Below, one piece after another: positions 45,805 through 54,816 of a DNA stretch of 64,000 nucleotides. The stretch lies in contig CAJUSO010000001.1 in NCBI GenBank assembly GCA_910588965.1, forward strand, positions 62,001 to 126,000. Reading direction: 5' to 3'. Numbering within the stretch: the first letter of the stretch is position 1; the number at the start of each line of letters is the position of its first letter. Source of the DNA: an uncultured Lachnospiraceae bacterium. GTDB taxonomy: Bacteria; Bacillota; Clostridia; Lachnospirales; Lachnospiraceae. The translations under genes and the position numbers were made by a program. The notes beneath the pieces are model-generated. The model was not told where the DNA came from, searched no databases, and was given only the letters and a program-made list of their open reading frames with translations.

Positions 45805-48800
45805 AAAACAATGAGATTATGATTTCGGTACGGTTTGAATGTGAAAGTTTTTCTGATGAGATTACTTTGCTTATTATCAAAGATATTACGCTCAAGGAAT
45901 TGATAGAAGCGATATATTATGGGCTGATAAAGTCAAATAAAGAATCGGATAAATATAGAAAACATTTTCAGCTGATGGAAAAATATTTGAAGACAAGGAA
46001 AGAACTTCAGGTTCTTTATAATGCAAAGGGGGATTTCAATGTAATTGATTTTACGGATAAATATATCGTTAAGGATGAAAATGGAAAAGACAAACACTTG
46101 AACATATTTGACAAAAGGGTTGATGATTTGGGTTTTGTAACTTCCAGTATGCTGTTGTTTACAACGAATACAGAGATTGAACCGCATGCCTTGTTTTCCA
46201 AAACAGAAAATAGCTACATACTAAAAGCCAATGATAGCCTAGAATATAATATTAGTACACGCCGTCTGAATGTGATTGAGCCATCTGTCATTGACATTTT
46301 ACCGCCGACGGAGATGCCGCAAAAAAGTAAGCAGAGATTGCTGGATGTAATTATTCCAACCGTATTGTCTGCAGGCGGCATGATTGTAGCGCGTTATATT
46401 ATTCAGCTGCTTTCACCAAGCGCAAGCAGTATGGGAAATACCATGATAATGATGTCTGGTGCAATGGCTGTTGTTGCCTTTGTTACTTCATTTTATAATT
46501 TTCGGAAGCAAAAACGTGAATATAAGGAAAGCCTAGAAGAGTGGAAAAAGAATTACGAACATTATATTGCCAGGAAAATTGCTACCATAAAAGAATGGCA
46601 AGAAAGTGATATTAAATACTTAAACAGTACCTATCCAGACATGGGTGTGCTTTTTGCCAATACAGCTAATATAGACAGTTCCATTTTCTCCCGTTCACAA
46701 AATGACAATGACTTTATGCGTATTTCCCTTGGCGCCTCCGAAGAGGTGAAGCCTTTGTTTGATATTAAATCTGAGAAAAAAGATGTAATTTCATATGATA
46801 TATATTATAAAAAAATTGGTGACAGAATAAAGATTTTTGTGCCAGGGAAAAAAGAGGAGAAACGGCGCAAAAAATTAACGCCGGATGAATTGGCGGAAGA
46901 AGATAAGAACAAGTTCCTGCTTACGGAATTACCTTATGTGTTTGCGAATAAAGGAATTGACCTTGCGGATAACAAGGACATTATTGGCTTTAACTATCTG
47001 CGCAGTGATGATGGCAGTAAGCCTCCGCTGCTTGTCGATTTGAAAGAAAGCGGCGCCTTGGGGGTTATTTCAAATGATAGCCAGATTTCGAGAGATTTTG
47101 TCCAGCATATTGTATTTGAGCTTGCTTATTACCATTCCCCAGAGGATTTGCAGTTTGTATTTTTCTTTGACAGAAAATATGAACAAGAAATCTTTAGGCT
47201 GGAAAGAGAATTGTTAAAGTTAAAGAATGAGGGAGGGATTGGAGAGGAAATACAAGCGAAGAAAAGAGAGGTTCAAGAAGCGAAAATCCATTTGCAGGAA
47301 GCTTTGCAGAATTATAAATATCTTCCGCACACAAATGAACTGTTTGACGGGGTCTCGCAGTTTGTATTTAATAAAGAAAGTTCAGGTATTGTTTTTGGGC
47401 AATTGTTAAGTATTATGAATGGGCGCAGTAAAAGTAAAAAAGAAGATGACGGTGAGAAAGGTTCTGGGCTGAAACAGACGCAGATTGTTTGTGTTGTTTT
47501 TGATGATTATAATATAAAGGAAGCAGGTTTTTCAAAGTTTATGCCTGAGGTTCCCAAAGAGGGGGAAGCCTATGTGAATGAAAATGGCTTGACGTTTATC
47601 TTTATTCAGGATGTCAAAGATAAGCTGCCTAAATATTGCGGAAATATTATTAATATTGATAAGGATAATCCCAAAAACAGGCTTAGCAGCTTGCGTTACA
47701 ATGTACTTAGCCGTGAGACACTGAATGTTTTAAGTGAAAACACAGGCGGCCAAAAGGGTGGGCTGGCAAAGGACACAGACAAGCTGATTGAATATAAAGC
47801 CTTCCAGAACAAATATATTTTTGGCCAGCAGGGAAAATATACGGAAAAGTTCACAAAGGCTTTTAAACAGCTGAGTGCAATTTACTATACACGGGTTGCT
47901 GAAAATGGGAAAGTACCGTCAGTGGTAACACTCTTTGAACTTTGGGGCTATAATTCTGAGAGCGTCAGTAAAGGCGAGCCCAGACAAAAAATGTTGGAAA
48001 GCTGGAAGGATGTGGAGAGGAATGATATTACCCGCAACCTTTGTGTACCAATTGGGGCAAATGAACATGGTTTTACATACCTTGATTTATATGAAAAGGC
48101 AGATGGGCCGCATATGCTGGTAGCAGGTACTACAGGTTCTGGTAAATCTGAGACGATTATAACGTATTTAATTGGTTTATGTATGAAGTTTTCGCCAATG
48201 GATTTAAATTTAATGCTTGTGGATATGAAAGGCGGAGGGTTTTCCGACCGTTTGGGTAACCTGCCCCATTGTGTGGGTGCAGTCACTGATACTGCAGGTG
48301 AGGAGGAAGGGACCTCTGCGGCATATATGCTGAAACGTTTCCTACAGTCGCTGAATGCAGAAATAAAGCGCCGGAAACTTCTGCTCACTAGATTAGGAGT
48401 GGATAATGTAGATTCCTATATCCGTGCGCTGCGCATAATTAAAGAGATAAAATGTATGGAAAATACTGGGGAAAGCCGGGAAAATATTGATAAACAGAAG
48501 AAAAAACTAAATGATAAGCAAAAAGAGGCGTTAAACAAAGATTTGGAGGAGTTATCCACGCTTTCGCATCTTGTTTTGGTTGTGGACGAATTTACGGAGT
48601 TAAAGAGGTTTTCCAGTGAAAGCAGCGATATTGATTTTATTACTGAGATTACTACTATTGCCCGCGTAGGCCGGACGCTTGGTTTCCATATTATTTTGGT
48701 ATCGCAGAATATTGAGGGGGCGATTACGGACGATATCCGCGTAAATTCGAAGGCAAGGATTTGTTTAAAAGTTGCTACAAAACAGGCTTCTAAGGAGATG

Positions 48801-49175
48801 ATTGACAGCCCTGCCGCCGCAGCACCGACTATGCCATTGAATGGGCGCGCTTACTTGCTGGTGGGGACAGGATCGCGTTTCGAATATTTCCAGTCAGCAT
48901 ACACAGGTGCGAACAGGAACATGGATATTAAGCTGCCAGTATCGGTTACAGAAGTCCCAGATTCAGGTGAATTTAACCCTAGCTTCTATTTTTCGGAAAA
49001 GGATAATGAGAAGGACCGAAAGAAAAACGCCAATGTCAGCGAATATGACACCCAGCTTGCTTATATTACAAAGACAATTATTGCGATGAGCAAGGACATG
49101 GAAAAGCCGAAACAAATATTCCTACCGCCGCTCCCGGAAATAATTGTTGACAATACGGATTGGAGGTTTGCGTGA
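45801..49175 (+). CDS. EssC/EccC-type T7SS motor, first part (D1 ATPase)
   Basis: 1124-residue FtsK/SpoIIIE-family membrane ATPase, the motor of type VII secretion. Residues about 5-120 form a beta-rich module ending in DDLGFVTSSMLLF, resembling the ubiquitin-like EsaB/YukD domain, where EssC normally has FHA domains. Two transmembrane helices follow (about 181-204 and 212-233), then a linker domain. The ATPase domain has Walker A GTTGSGKS (776-783) and Walker B LVLVVDEFTE (D929-E930). Only one ATPase domain is present; Staphylococcus EssC has three in one chain. The next gene supplies two more, giving an EccCa/EccCb-like split. The stop is 1 bp before the next start. Family identity is secure, domain naming at the N-terminus less so. 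Confidence 0.9.
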   Translation: MKNNEIMISVRFECESFSDEITLLIIKDITLKELIEAIYYGLIKSNKESDKYRKHFQLMEKYLKTRKELQVLYNAKGDFNVIDFTDKYIVKDENGKDKHLNIFDKRVDDLGFVTSSMLLFTTNTEIEPHALFSKTENSYILKANDSLEYNISTRRLNVIEPSVIDILPPTEMPQKSKQRLLDVIIPTVLSAGGMIVARYIIQLLSPSASSMGNTMIMMSGAMAVVAFVTSFYNFRKQKREYKESLEEWKKNYEHYIARKIATIKEWQESDIKYLNSTYPDMGVLFANTANIDSSIFSRSQNDNDFMRISLGASEEVKPLFDIKSEKKDVISYDIYYKKIGDRIKIFVPGKKEEKRRKKLTPDELAEEDKNKFLLTELPYVFANKGIDLADNKDIIGFNYLRSDDGSKPPLLVDLKESGALGVISNDSQISRDFVQHIVFELAYYHSPEDLQFVFFFDRKYEQEIFRLERELLKLKNEGGIGEEIQAKKREVQEAKIHLQEALQNYKYLPHTNELFDGVSQFVFNKESSGIVFGQLLSIMNGRSKSKKEDDGEKGSGLKQTQIVCVVFDDYNIKEAGFSKFMPEVPKEGEAYVNENGLTFIFIQDVKDKLPKYCGNIINIDKDNPKNRLSSLRYNVLSRETLNVLSENTGGQKGGLAKDTDKLIEYKAFQNKYIFGQQGKYTEKFTKAFKQLSAIYYTRVAENGKVPSVVTLFELWGYNSESVSKGEPRQKMLESWKDVERNDITRNLCVPIGANEHGFTYLDLYEKADGPHMLVAGTTGSGKSETIITYLIGLCMKFSPMDLNLMLVDMKGGGFSDRLGNLPHCVGAVTDTAGEEEGTSAAYMLKRFLQSLNAEIKRRKLLLTRLGVDNVDSYIRALRIIKEIKCMENTGESRENIDKQKKKLNDKQKEALNKDLEELSTLSHLVLVVDEFTELKRFSSESSDIDFITEITTIARVGRTLGFHIILVSQNIEGAITDDIRVNSKARICLKVATKQASKEMIDSPAAAAPTMPLNGRAYLLVGTGSRFEYFQSAYTGANRNMDIKLPVSVTEVPDSGEFNPSFYFSEKDNEKDRKKNANVSEYDTQLAYITKTIIAMSKDMEKPKQIFLPPLPEIIVDNTDWRFA

Positions 49176-49176
49176 G

Positions 49177-50922
49177 ATGGTTTTAAAAACAATGTTATGT
49201 ACATTGGGCAAATTTGATATCCCGATTACCCAAATGCAGTCGCCATTCAACGTTGATTTGCTAGATTCGAACATTATATTGTTTGGTTCAGCCTTGAGTG
49301 GTAAAACGACGTTTCTTAAAACCCTTATAAATATTTTGCATAAACAATACAACAATAGGCAGGAGCAAGTGTTTATCCTTGATTTTGGAGGGGGATTGTC
49401 AGAGTATAGGGATTTTCCGCTTGTGTCGGCCTATTATGATAATGCAAATGAAGAGTATGTCAAGCGTGTATTCAAAATTTTGGACAATATTTTAAAGGAT
49501 AATATAAAAGAGCTTAATGGGGGAAATTACCGTGAAACAAAATATCCGCCCTTGCATACTACGTTTATGATTGACAACCTTAACGCTTTTGTGGATGAGC
49601 CAAGGTATGCCACGTATCAGGAAAAACTGGCGAAACTCTGCCGTGATGGGCTTTCAAGGGGTATTACAATTGTTGTGACTGCGTCTGAAACAAAAGGGCT
49701 TGCCTCCTATTTAGGCAGTTTTAGGCAGAAGATAGCATTTGAAATGCCATTGGATAAATATACCGAGATTTTTACAGGTAAAGTGGGGCAGGTTGGAAAT
49801 CATCCAGGGCATGGTTTTGCGAATGTAAGCGTCAGGCCAGAGGGCATTACGGGGACATTCCGGATGAATCTGCCATATGAGGTACAATGTGCATTCCCAT
49901 ATAAAGTAAAAGAAGGGGAGCCGGGAGAGACGAAAGAAGATTTTGTTAGTGCCCTCAAGAAAAAGTTTGGTTTTAGTGATGGTATGTACGGGAAGTCTGT
50001 AAAAAAATATCAGATGTTCCCCAAAGAACTGAAAACGTCTGATTTTGAAAAGATAAAGCAGCCGGCCAAAGGCGGTGAAAAGGAGTTGGAAATTCCGGTT
50101 AGTGTTGCCTTGGATTATGTTGATTTTTGCCCAGTGACAGTTGACCTGAGTCAATCGCATGTAATATCCATATACGGCAAAAGGGAATTTGGCAAGACGA
50201 ATCTGCTTCAACTGCTGTTATCTGGGATAATCAAGCAAAAACCGGGCGCCAGAATGGTATTTTTGGATGATGGCCGTAATCAGTTGCAGGATATTTATAA
50301 TAAATACCAAGATGGGAGGGAGAGCGTGTATTTTAACGGTTTTAGCCAAGAGACAATAACATTAGCCGCTGCAGGTTCAAAACCCGAAGAAATAAGATCC
50401 AAAAAGCTGTCCCCGCTGCAGAGGTTTTACCTTTATCTCAATGAGAACTATCTTGATTTGCCGAAAAGTTTAATTGGCGGCATGTTCAATTTATCAGAAA
50501 TGGATGTAAGACGCATTGTGGTTAAAGATGAATATGAGGATACCCCGTATACGGTTTTTGTGATTCAAAGTAAGTTAGTCTATTTAAACCAAAACGAAAA
50601 CAAGTATTTCATTCAGAAAGCCTTGCCGAGATTAGCAGCAGTTGCTGAAGATAAAGGGTATGTATTTATCTTTTCAGATGTCCAGAAAATAAGTGAAATG
50701 GAGACAAACGAAGTCTTTAATAGTGTTGTTAGCACAGCGTTTCTGTTTGATAACATTGCTGAATTTGCAGGTGAGCGCGGACAAAAGACGGTATTTGGCA
50801 ACATGGATGTCAAATACCTTAAGGAAGATTATGCCCCATGTGAGAAAGGCGATGGATATTTCTATGATATAGAAGCAGATTGTTTGCTGAAAGCAAAGTT
50901 CATCAAGTATGAGGAGGGTTAA
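49177..50922 (+). CDS. EssC/EccC-type T7SS motor, second part (D2-D3 ATPases)
   Basis: 581 residues, soluble, with two FtsK/SpoIIIE-like ATPase domains. The first has Walker A GSALSGKT (37-44) and Walker B FMIDNLNAF (D133). The second has Walker A GKREFGKT (334-341). This matches the D2-D3 half of a complete EssC and the separate EccCb subunit of mycobacterial ESX-1. In EccC the last domain binds the signal of WXG100 substrates and controls the motor; the same is expected here. The start at ATG 49177 (GGAGG upstream) is preferred over a TTG at 49144 that overlaps the motor's first gene. Walker B of the first domain lacks the acidic catalytic Glu, so it may hydrolyse ATP poorly. Confidence 0.88.
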   Translation: MVLKTMLCTLGKFDIPITQMQSPFNVDLLDSNIILFGSALSGKTTFLKTLINILHKQYNNRQEQVFILDFGGGLSEYRDFPLVSAYYDNANEEYVKRVFKILDNILKDNIKELNGGNYRETKYPPLHTTFMIDNLNAFVDEPRYATYQEKLAKLCRDGLSRGITIVVTASETKGLASYLGSFRQKIAFEMPLDKYTEIFTGKVGQVGNHPGHGFANVSVRPEGITGTFRMNLPYEVQCAFPYKVKEGEPGETKEDFVSALKKKFGFSDGMYGKSVKKYQMFPKELKTSDFEKIKQPAKGGEKELEIPVSVALDYVDFCPVTVDLSQSHVISIYGKREFGKTNLLQLLLSGIIKQKPGARMVFLDDGRNQLQDIYNKYQDGRESVYFNGFSQETITLAAAGSKPEEIRSKKLSPLQRFYLYLNENYLDLPKSLIGGMFNLSEMDVRRIVVKDEYEDTPYTVFVIQSKLVYLNQNENKYFIQKALPRLAAVAEDKGYVFIFSDVQKISEMETNEVFNSVVSTAFLFDNIAEFAGERGQKTVFGNMDVKYLKEDYAPCEKGDGYFYDIEADCLLKAKFIKYEEG

Positions 50923-50925
50923 GCT

Positions 50926-51255
50926 ATGGCTGAAGGTGCATTTGTTTCGGTAGATATTGGGAAAATTTCTAAGTTTATGTCTGAGAGCGCAGAGGTGATA
51001 AAAGAATTTGACGCTATCAAAGAAAAATTTGAGGACATAAACGCCGCATTGCTTAACAAATGGAAAGGTGAAGGTGCAGACGCCTATAAAACAGAAACTG
51101 ACCATATCCTTGAAAACATCGGCGGCATAAAGGATGTTTTGGATGGCATAAATAATGGTGCAGTGAAGAGCCTGAAAGACGAATACACAAAGCTGGACGA
51201 TGAATTGGCAGAGTTCAATAAAAACCCGCAGTCAGGCGGCAATCAGGGAGGGTGA
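50926..51255 (+). CDS. WXG100 family protein (4)
   Basis: 109 residues with the canonical hairpin-turn motif W46-K-G48 in LLNKWKGEGADAYKTE, flanked by helices about 10-42 and 52-95, and a flexible Asn/Gly-rich tail. It is the clearest WXG100 protein in the locus and therefore the best marker that this is a T7SS. No signal peptide. It starts 3 bp after the motor's second gene, with GAGGAGGGT upstream. Likely a secreted substrate or the helper partner for the larger effector encoded downstream. Confidence 0.92.
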   Translation: MAEGAFVSVDIGKISKFMSESAEVIKEFDAIKEKFEDINAALLNKWKGEGADAYKTETDHILENIGGIKDVLDGINNGAVKSLKDEYTKLDDELAEFNKNPQSGGNQGG

Positions 51256-51259
51256 TGTT

Positions 51260-51412
51260 ATGGCGTTTGAAAAAAGATTCACCAATACGGTTTCCGATAA
51301 AAAAAGCCAAAAACGGGAAATAACAAGGCTTACTGAGTTAATGGAAGGTGATGAGAATACGATATTCAGCCTGATTTTTGTAGACATACCCAAGGAGAAA
51401 ACGGAGGAATAG
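51260..51412 (+). CDS. Tiny T7SS-locus protein
   Basis: 50 residues (MAFEKRFTNTVSDKKSQKRE...), charged and helical, with a short hydrophobic segment IFSLIFVDIP near the end. GGAGGGTGA precedes the ATG. It lies between the WXG100 gene and the effector candidate with only a few bases on the left side. A chaperone or adaptor role would fit its size and position, but no family is recognised. Confidence 0.6.
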   Translation: MAFEKRFTNTVSDKKSQKREITRLTELMEGDENTIFSLIFVDIPKEKTEE

Positions 51413-51432
51413 GAGAAGGGGGAGGTGATTTC

Positions 51433-52533
51433 ATGGCTACTATCGCGCTATACGCAGGCAAAATGAATCATATGCCTAATCTTGTCAAGGATGTCAGGAG
51501 TTCAGTAAAAGACTTGAAATCCGAACTGGCAACAATAATGAGCAAGTCCCAGTCAATTGACAGGAACATTTGTGAATTAGACGATATCATTTATTCCATT
51601 TCAGCTTCCACGCGAATACAGGAAGAGAAAATGAACGCCCTAGACAGTCTGAGGGAGGGAGTTGAGCAATTTGCTTTGGAAGTTGAGAAAATTGATAGCA
51701 ACGTCGCAGATAAAATCAATGAGGGCAAAGAGGATTTTTATGATAAATATTACTACCTTAAACCAGGCTGTGAAAAAAGTTTGCTGGAAAATATTTGGAA
51801 TAGTTGTAAATCTGGGCTGAAGTCAGCCGCGGAGTGGTGTAAAAAGCATTGGAAACTTGTAGTTACTGCGTTATTAGTCGTTGCGGCTATCGTAGCGATT
51901 GTAGTATTGCCAGGTGTTGGAGGGGCTATTGCTGCAATCGGGCTTATGGCGGCGAAAGGATTACTTGCTGGAGCCGTGGTAGGCGGTCTCTTTGGAGGGA
52001 TAATGAATTGCTTAACAGGCGGTTCTTTTTGGGAAGGTTTTGAGGATGGGGTTTTTGAGGGGGCGATTTCTGGGGCAATTTCCGGAGCTCTTTCAGGTGG
52101 TATAAAAGTTTTGGCTTTAGCTGGAAAAATTAAGCCATTGACAGAAATGGGGAGAGAGCTGTTTTGTGACGTAATATTGGATGTAGGGGATTCTTTGTTC
52201 GAAAATATAAGTGATATTATCGTTAAAGGGGAAAACATTTCTGTTTTTAAGATTTTGTCTGATGCTGTGGGGTCAGCTATTTTTGCTGGTGTAACTTCTG
52301 TTGCACCTAAAATAGAAATCTCCGGAATCACGAAAGGGAACGGCAGTTGGAAGCATGTGTGGAATACACAGTCAACGCGTTTTTTAAAACATGGAACTAA
52401 CATACACTTAAAAACAATTTTTAAAGGTATTGGTGCAGAAATTGTGGATAAGATGAGTGGTTTTATTTTTGAATATCCTAAAAAAATGATAGAAGTCTGG
52501 AAAGATTCGTGGAACTTTTTGCCACAATATTAA
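51433..52533 (+). CDS. Candidate T7SS effector with LXG-like helical N-terminus
   Basis: 366 residues. The first roughly 120 are helical (KDLKSELATIMSKSQSIDRN and further helices), like the secretion-targeting part of LXG/WXG-type effectors. Then comes a Trp/Lys segment and a Gly/Ala-rich hydrophobic region (about 140-235: VVTALLVVAAIVAIVVLPGV, then GALSGGIK), typical of the pre-toxin region of polymorphic toxins. The C-terminus (from about 300) contains GITKGNGSWKHVWNTQSTRF and HGTNIHLKTIFKG, a stretch that often precedes toxin tips. No known catalytic toxin domain follows: the protein ends at NFLPQY, so the tip may be missing or novel. No obvious immunity gene follows; the next gene is a kinase. 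Confidence 0.65.
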   Translation: MATIALYAGKMNHMPNLVKDVRSSVKDLKSELATIMSKSQSIDRNICELDDIIYSISASTRIQEEKMNALDSLREGVEQFALEVEKIDSNVADKINEGKEDFYDKYYYLKPGCEKSLLENIWNSCKSGLKSAAEWCKKHWKLVVTALLVVAAIVAIVVLPGVGGAIAAIGLMAAKGLLAGAVVGGLFGGIMNCLTGGSFWEGFEDGVFEGAISGAISGALSGGIKVLALAGKIKPLTEMGRELFCDVILDVGDSLFENISDIIVKGENISVFKILSDAVGSAIFAGVTSVAPKIEISGITKGNGSWKHVWNTQSTRFLKHGTNIHLKTIFKGIGAEIVDKMSGFIFEYPKKMIEVWKDSWNFLPQY

Positions 52534-52554
52534 AAGTAAAAAAGGGGATTTGGC

Positions 52555-54420
52555 ATGGGCAGAACAATAACTGGCAATTCGTATAAATATATTATTGATG
52601 AATCTTATGGCGTCAATAAGGATGGGTTTATTGCTATTGGCACGGAAAGCATTGTTTATAAGGGTTTAAAAGTTAAATACAGTGGCGGCCTGCAGTTTTC
52701 GTGCGTACTTAAATTCAAGCCGAAAATCCAGGTTATGGATGGTAAGAAAGTTGACCGCCTGGAACTGTTCAAGACTCAGGAATGGAAGATTTTTGAGGAT
52801 TTGCGGGAATGCCGTTCCGTCGTACACATTGATGATGTTGTGGATGATTTAGTAGATTTTTCCTTACCCTGTCCTTATATTTATGAGGGCGTAATTGATG
52901 CCTCTTCTTATTTCTGTGTGATAGAAGAATTTATTGATGGTTGGAATCTGGATGAGTTTTGCCAGGAGGAATATTGGAAGCTTAGGAAATATGAGCCTCT
53001 GGATAATGGGCTCAAAAAGGCGGTGGGATATCAGGAATACAGCGCAGCAGAGAAGGCGGCCATATCTGCAAGCTATAACTACGAAAACCAGCTCAAATAT
53101 CAAAACCAGGTTTTGCTCTTTATGATTAATCTGTGTGAAATTATGGAGTTTGTAACGGAGCAAAAAAATATTCTGCATCTGGATATAAAGCCAGAAAATA
53201 TTATGGTTACCCGCCATGGGAAAGAACTTGTGTTAATTGACTTTGGGCGTTCGAAGAGGGTTACAGTTGCAGACAGGTTTGCTAGGGTCGATTTTATGCC
53301 GGTAGATTATAATAAAGGAGAATCCCAAGAAAAACAGTATGAATATGGCGCATTGGGATATGCTGCTCCAGAATGCTTCTGTGAGGCTACGGAAGGGTCG
53401 GATTTTCCTTTTGCATATTCTGGTGAGTTGGGGCGGATGTCGGTGGAAAGCGATATATTTTCATTCGGGGCTACTTTTTGGGAATGCCTTAATATGTTTG
53501 AATTGGTTACAAGGAGTAATGCTCCTAAATTTGATGTTTATGATTTTTATAAGGATAATTTTTTAAATGACGCGGCATATTGCAACCGTGACTTATCGCT
53601 TACGGCGGCAGCGTATCATCAAAAGTTAGAAAAGATTATCAAAAAGTGTACAAGGGAACGGAGTGATGATTTTACTACCTCAGATAAATATTACCATTCC
53701 TACAAAGATTTAAGGAAGGATATTGAACTGGCAAAGGATTCGGCTCCGACAATCCTTAAGGAGGAGGATGTCAAGGTAAGGACAGCCTTTCACCTATGCG
53801 GGATTATGGCTTCCTTGGCGGTTGTGTTCCTGATTATTAATGCGGTCTATTATTCGCAGGCCTATAGGATTGCTAAGAATAAATGGGATAATTTAACGGC
53901 AACTTATAATGAGACACAGTTTTCCAGGCTCAGTGAAATCGCAAAAGATTATATTTCATTTGCCCCTGCCGACAGAGTAGATGATACATACAATAAAATT
54001 GTCAGTTTTACTTACCAGGAGAATGGAAGCATTTCAGACTATGAAGCTGCGATGATAGTCGATATCCTCACCCAGATGGATGAGTACAATAACTTATCAG
54101 AGCGCATAGATGAAATCATGCTGCATGCCGATGCAAGCAGCTTTAAAGCCATTTCCAGTGAGATTGTCACGCTGGATGCGCCAGAGGAATGCATTGGATA
54201 TGAATTAGCGACGGCAATATACAATGTTGAAGTCAGCAAGACAAAGGTGTCTGAGGCTTATGGCACATTGCAAAAACATAAGGATAAAGCTGATTTCCAT
54301 AATGCCATAAATAAGCTTAAAAATGTTTTGGATAATGATGAATATATCGCTTTGATTATGGAGAGCACTGGGCAGACAAGGCAGGAAGTCCTTGAGTTCT
54401 TCAACAGCATAGTGAAATAA
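52555..54420 (+). CDS. Transmembrane Ser/Thr protein kinase of the T7SS locus
   Basis: 621 residues. A Hanks-type kinase domain covers about 15-390: G-loop IGTESIVYKG (27-36), ATP-anchoring Lys in VLKFKP (K53), catalytic loop HLDIKPEN (H208-N215, D210), DFG (D229) and AAPE (270-273). All catalytic residues are present, so it should be active. One transmembrane helix (about 413-433) separates it from a roughly 185-residue helical extracytoplasmic domain, without PASTA repeats. This topology (cytosolic kinase fold, one helix, outer helical domain) parallels EssB/YukC, whose kinase fold is a pseudokinase. No EssB homologue is seen elsewhere in the locus, so this protein may fill that slot. It is 21 bp after the effector gene. 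Confidence 0.88.
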   Translation: MGRTITGNSYKYIIDESYGVNKDGFIAIGTESIVYKGLKVKYSGGLQFSCVLKFKPKIQVMDGKKVDRLELFKTQEWKIFEDLRECRSVVHIDDVVDDLVDFSLPCPYIYEGVIDASSYFCVIEEFIDGWNLDEFCQEEYWKLRKYEPLDNGLKKAVGYQEYSAAEKAAISASYNYENQLKYQNQVLLFMINLCEIMEFVTEQKNILHLDIKPENIMVTRHGKELVLIDFGRSKRVTVADRFARVDFMPVDYNKGESQEKQYEYGALGYAAPECFCEATEGSDFPFAYSGELGRMSVESDIFSFGATFWECLNMFELVTRSNAPKFDVYDFYKDNFLNDAAYCNRDLSLTAAAYHQKLEKIIKKCTRERSDDFTTSDKYYHSYKDLRKDIELAKDSAPTILKEEDVKVRTAFHLCGIMASLAVVFLIINAVYYSQAYRIAKNKWDNLTATYNETQFSRLSEIAKDYISFAPADRVDDTYNKIVSFTYQENGSISDYEAAMIVDILTQMDEYNNLSERIDEIMLHADASSFKAISSEIVTLDAPEECIGYELATAIYNVEVSKTKVSEAYGTLQKHKDKADFHNAINKLKNVLDNDEYIALIMESTGQTRQEVLEFFNSIVK

Positions 54421-54430
54421 GGAGAATGGC

Positions 54431-54766
54431 ATGAAAAAAATATCTGGAAAAATATTAGCGGTTTTTGAGAAAATCCCTGTGGTTGCATATGCATTAATTT
54501 CCTTTATACAATCACTGGTAATTTCTGTGCTTACCATTACTGCCCTATTTTTGTCCCTTTGGGCAACGGGGGTTTATGCAAAACTCGTAACGGCTCTTGA
54601 CTTAAAATACAACTCACCGATTATTTTAGCGCCGATATGGGCATTTTCGGCGCTGTTTCTGGTATGCCTTGTGGTTGGGTTTTTGATGTATTTCCACAAA
54701 TACAAAAGGCGGAAAACAGGAACTGATTTTTATAAGGCGATTGCGCCGGCTTTAGGGAAAAAATAA
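54431..54766 (+). CDS. Small two-helix membrane protein of the T7SS locus
   Basis: 111 residues. Two long hydrophobic helices (about 17-47 and 65-88) are followed by a basic tail (KYKRRKTGTDFYKAIAPALGKK), which should be cytosolic. Starts 10 bp after the kinase stop, with an AAGGAGA site overlapping that stop. No family recognised. The place and topology recall small membrane components such as EssA, but no sequence match is claimed. Confidence 0.75.
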   Translation: MKKISGKILAVFEKIPVVAYALISFIQSLVISVLTITALFLSLWATGVYAKLVTALDLKYNSPIILAPIWAFSALFLVCLVVGFLMYFHKYKRRKTGTDFYKAIAPALGKK

Positions 54767-54816
54767 ATCTGTAATTTGAAGAGTTTTCGTTTCGCATGCA
54801 GAAAGGGGGAATTGAC

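Noticed and set aside
52555..54420. Housekeeping PrkC/PknB-type kinase
   Set aside because: No PASTA repeats in the outer part, no phosphatase gene beside it, and location inside the T7SS operon.
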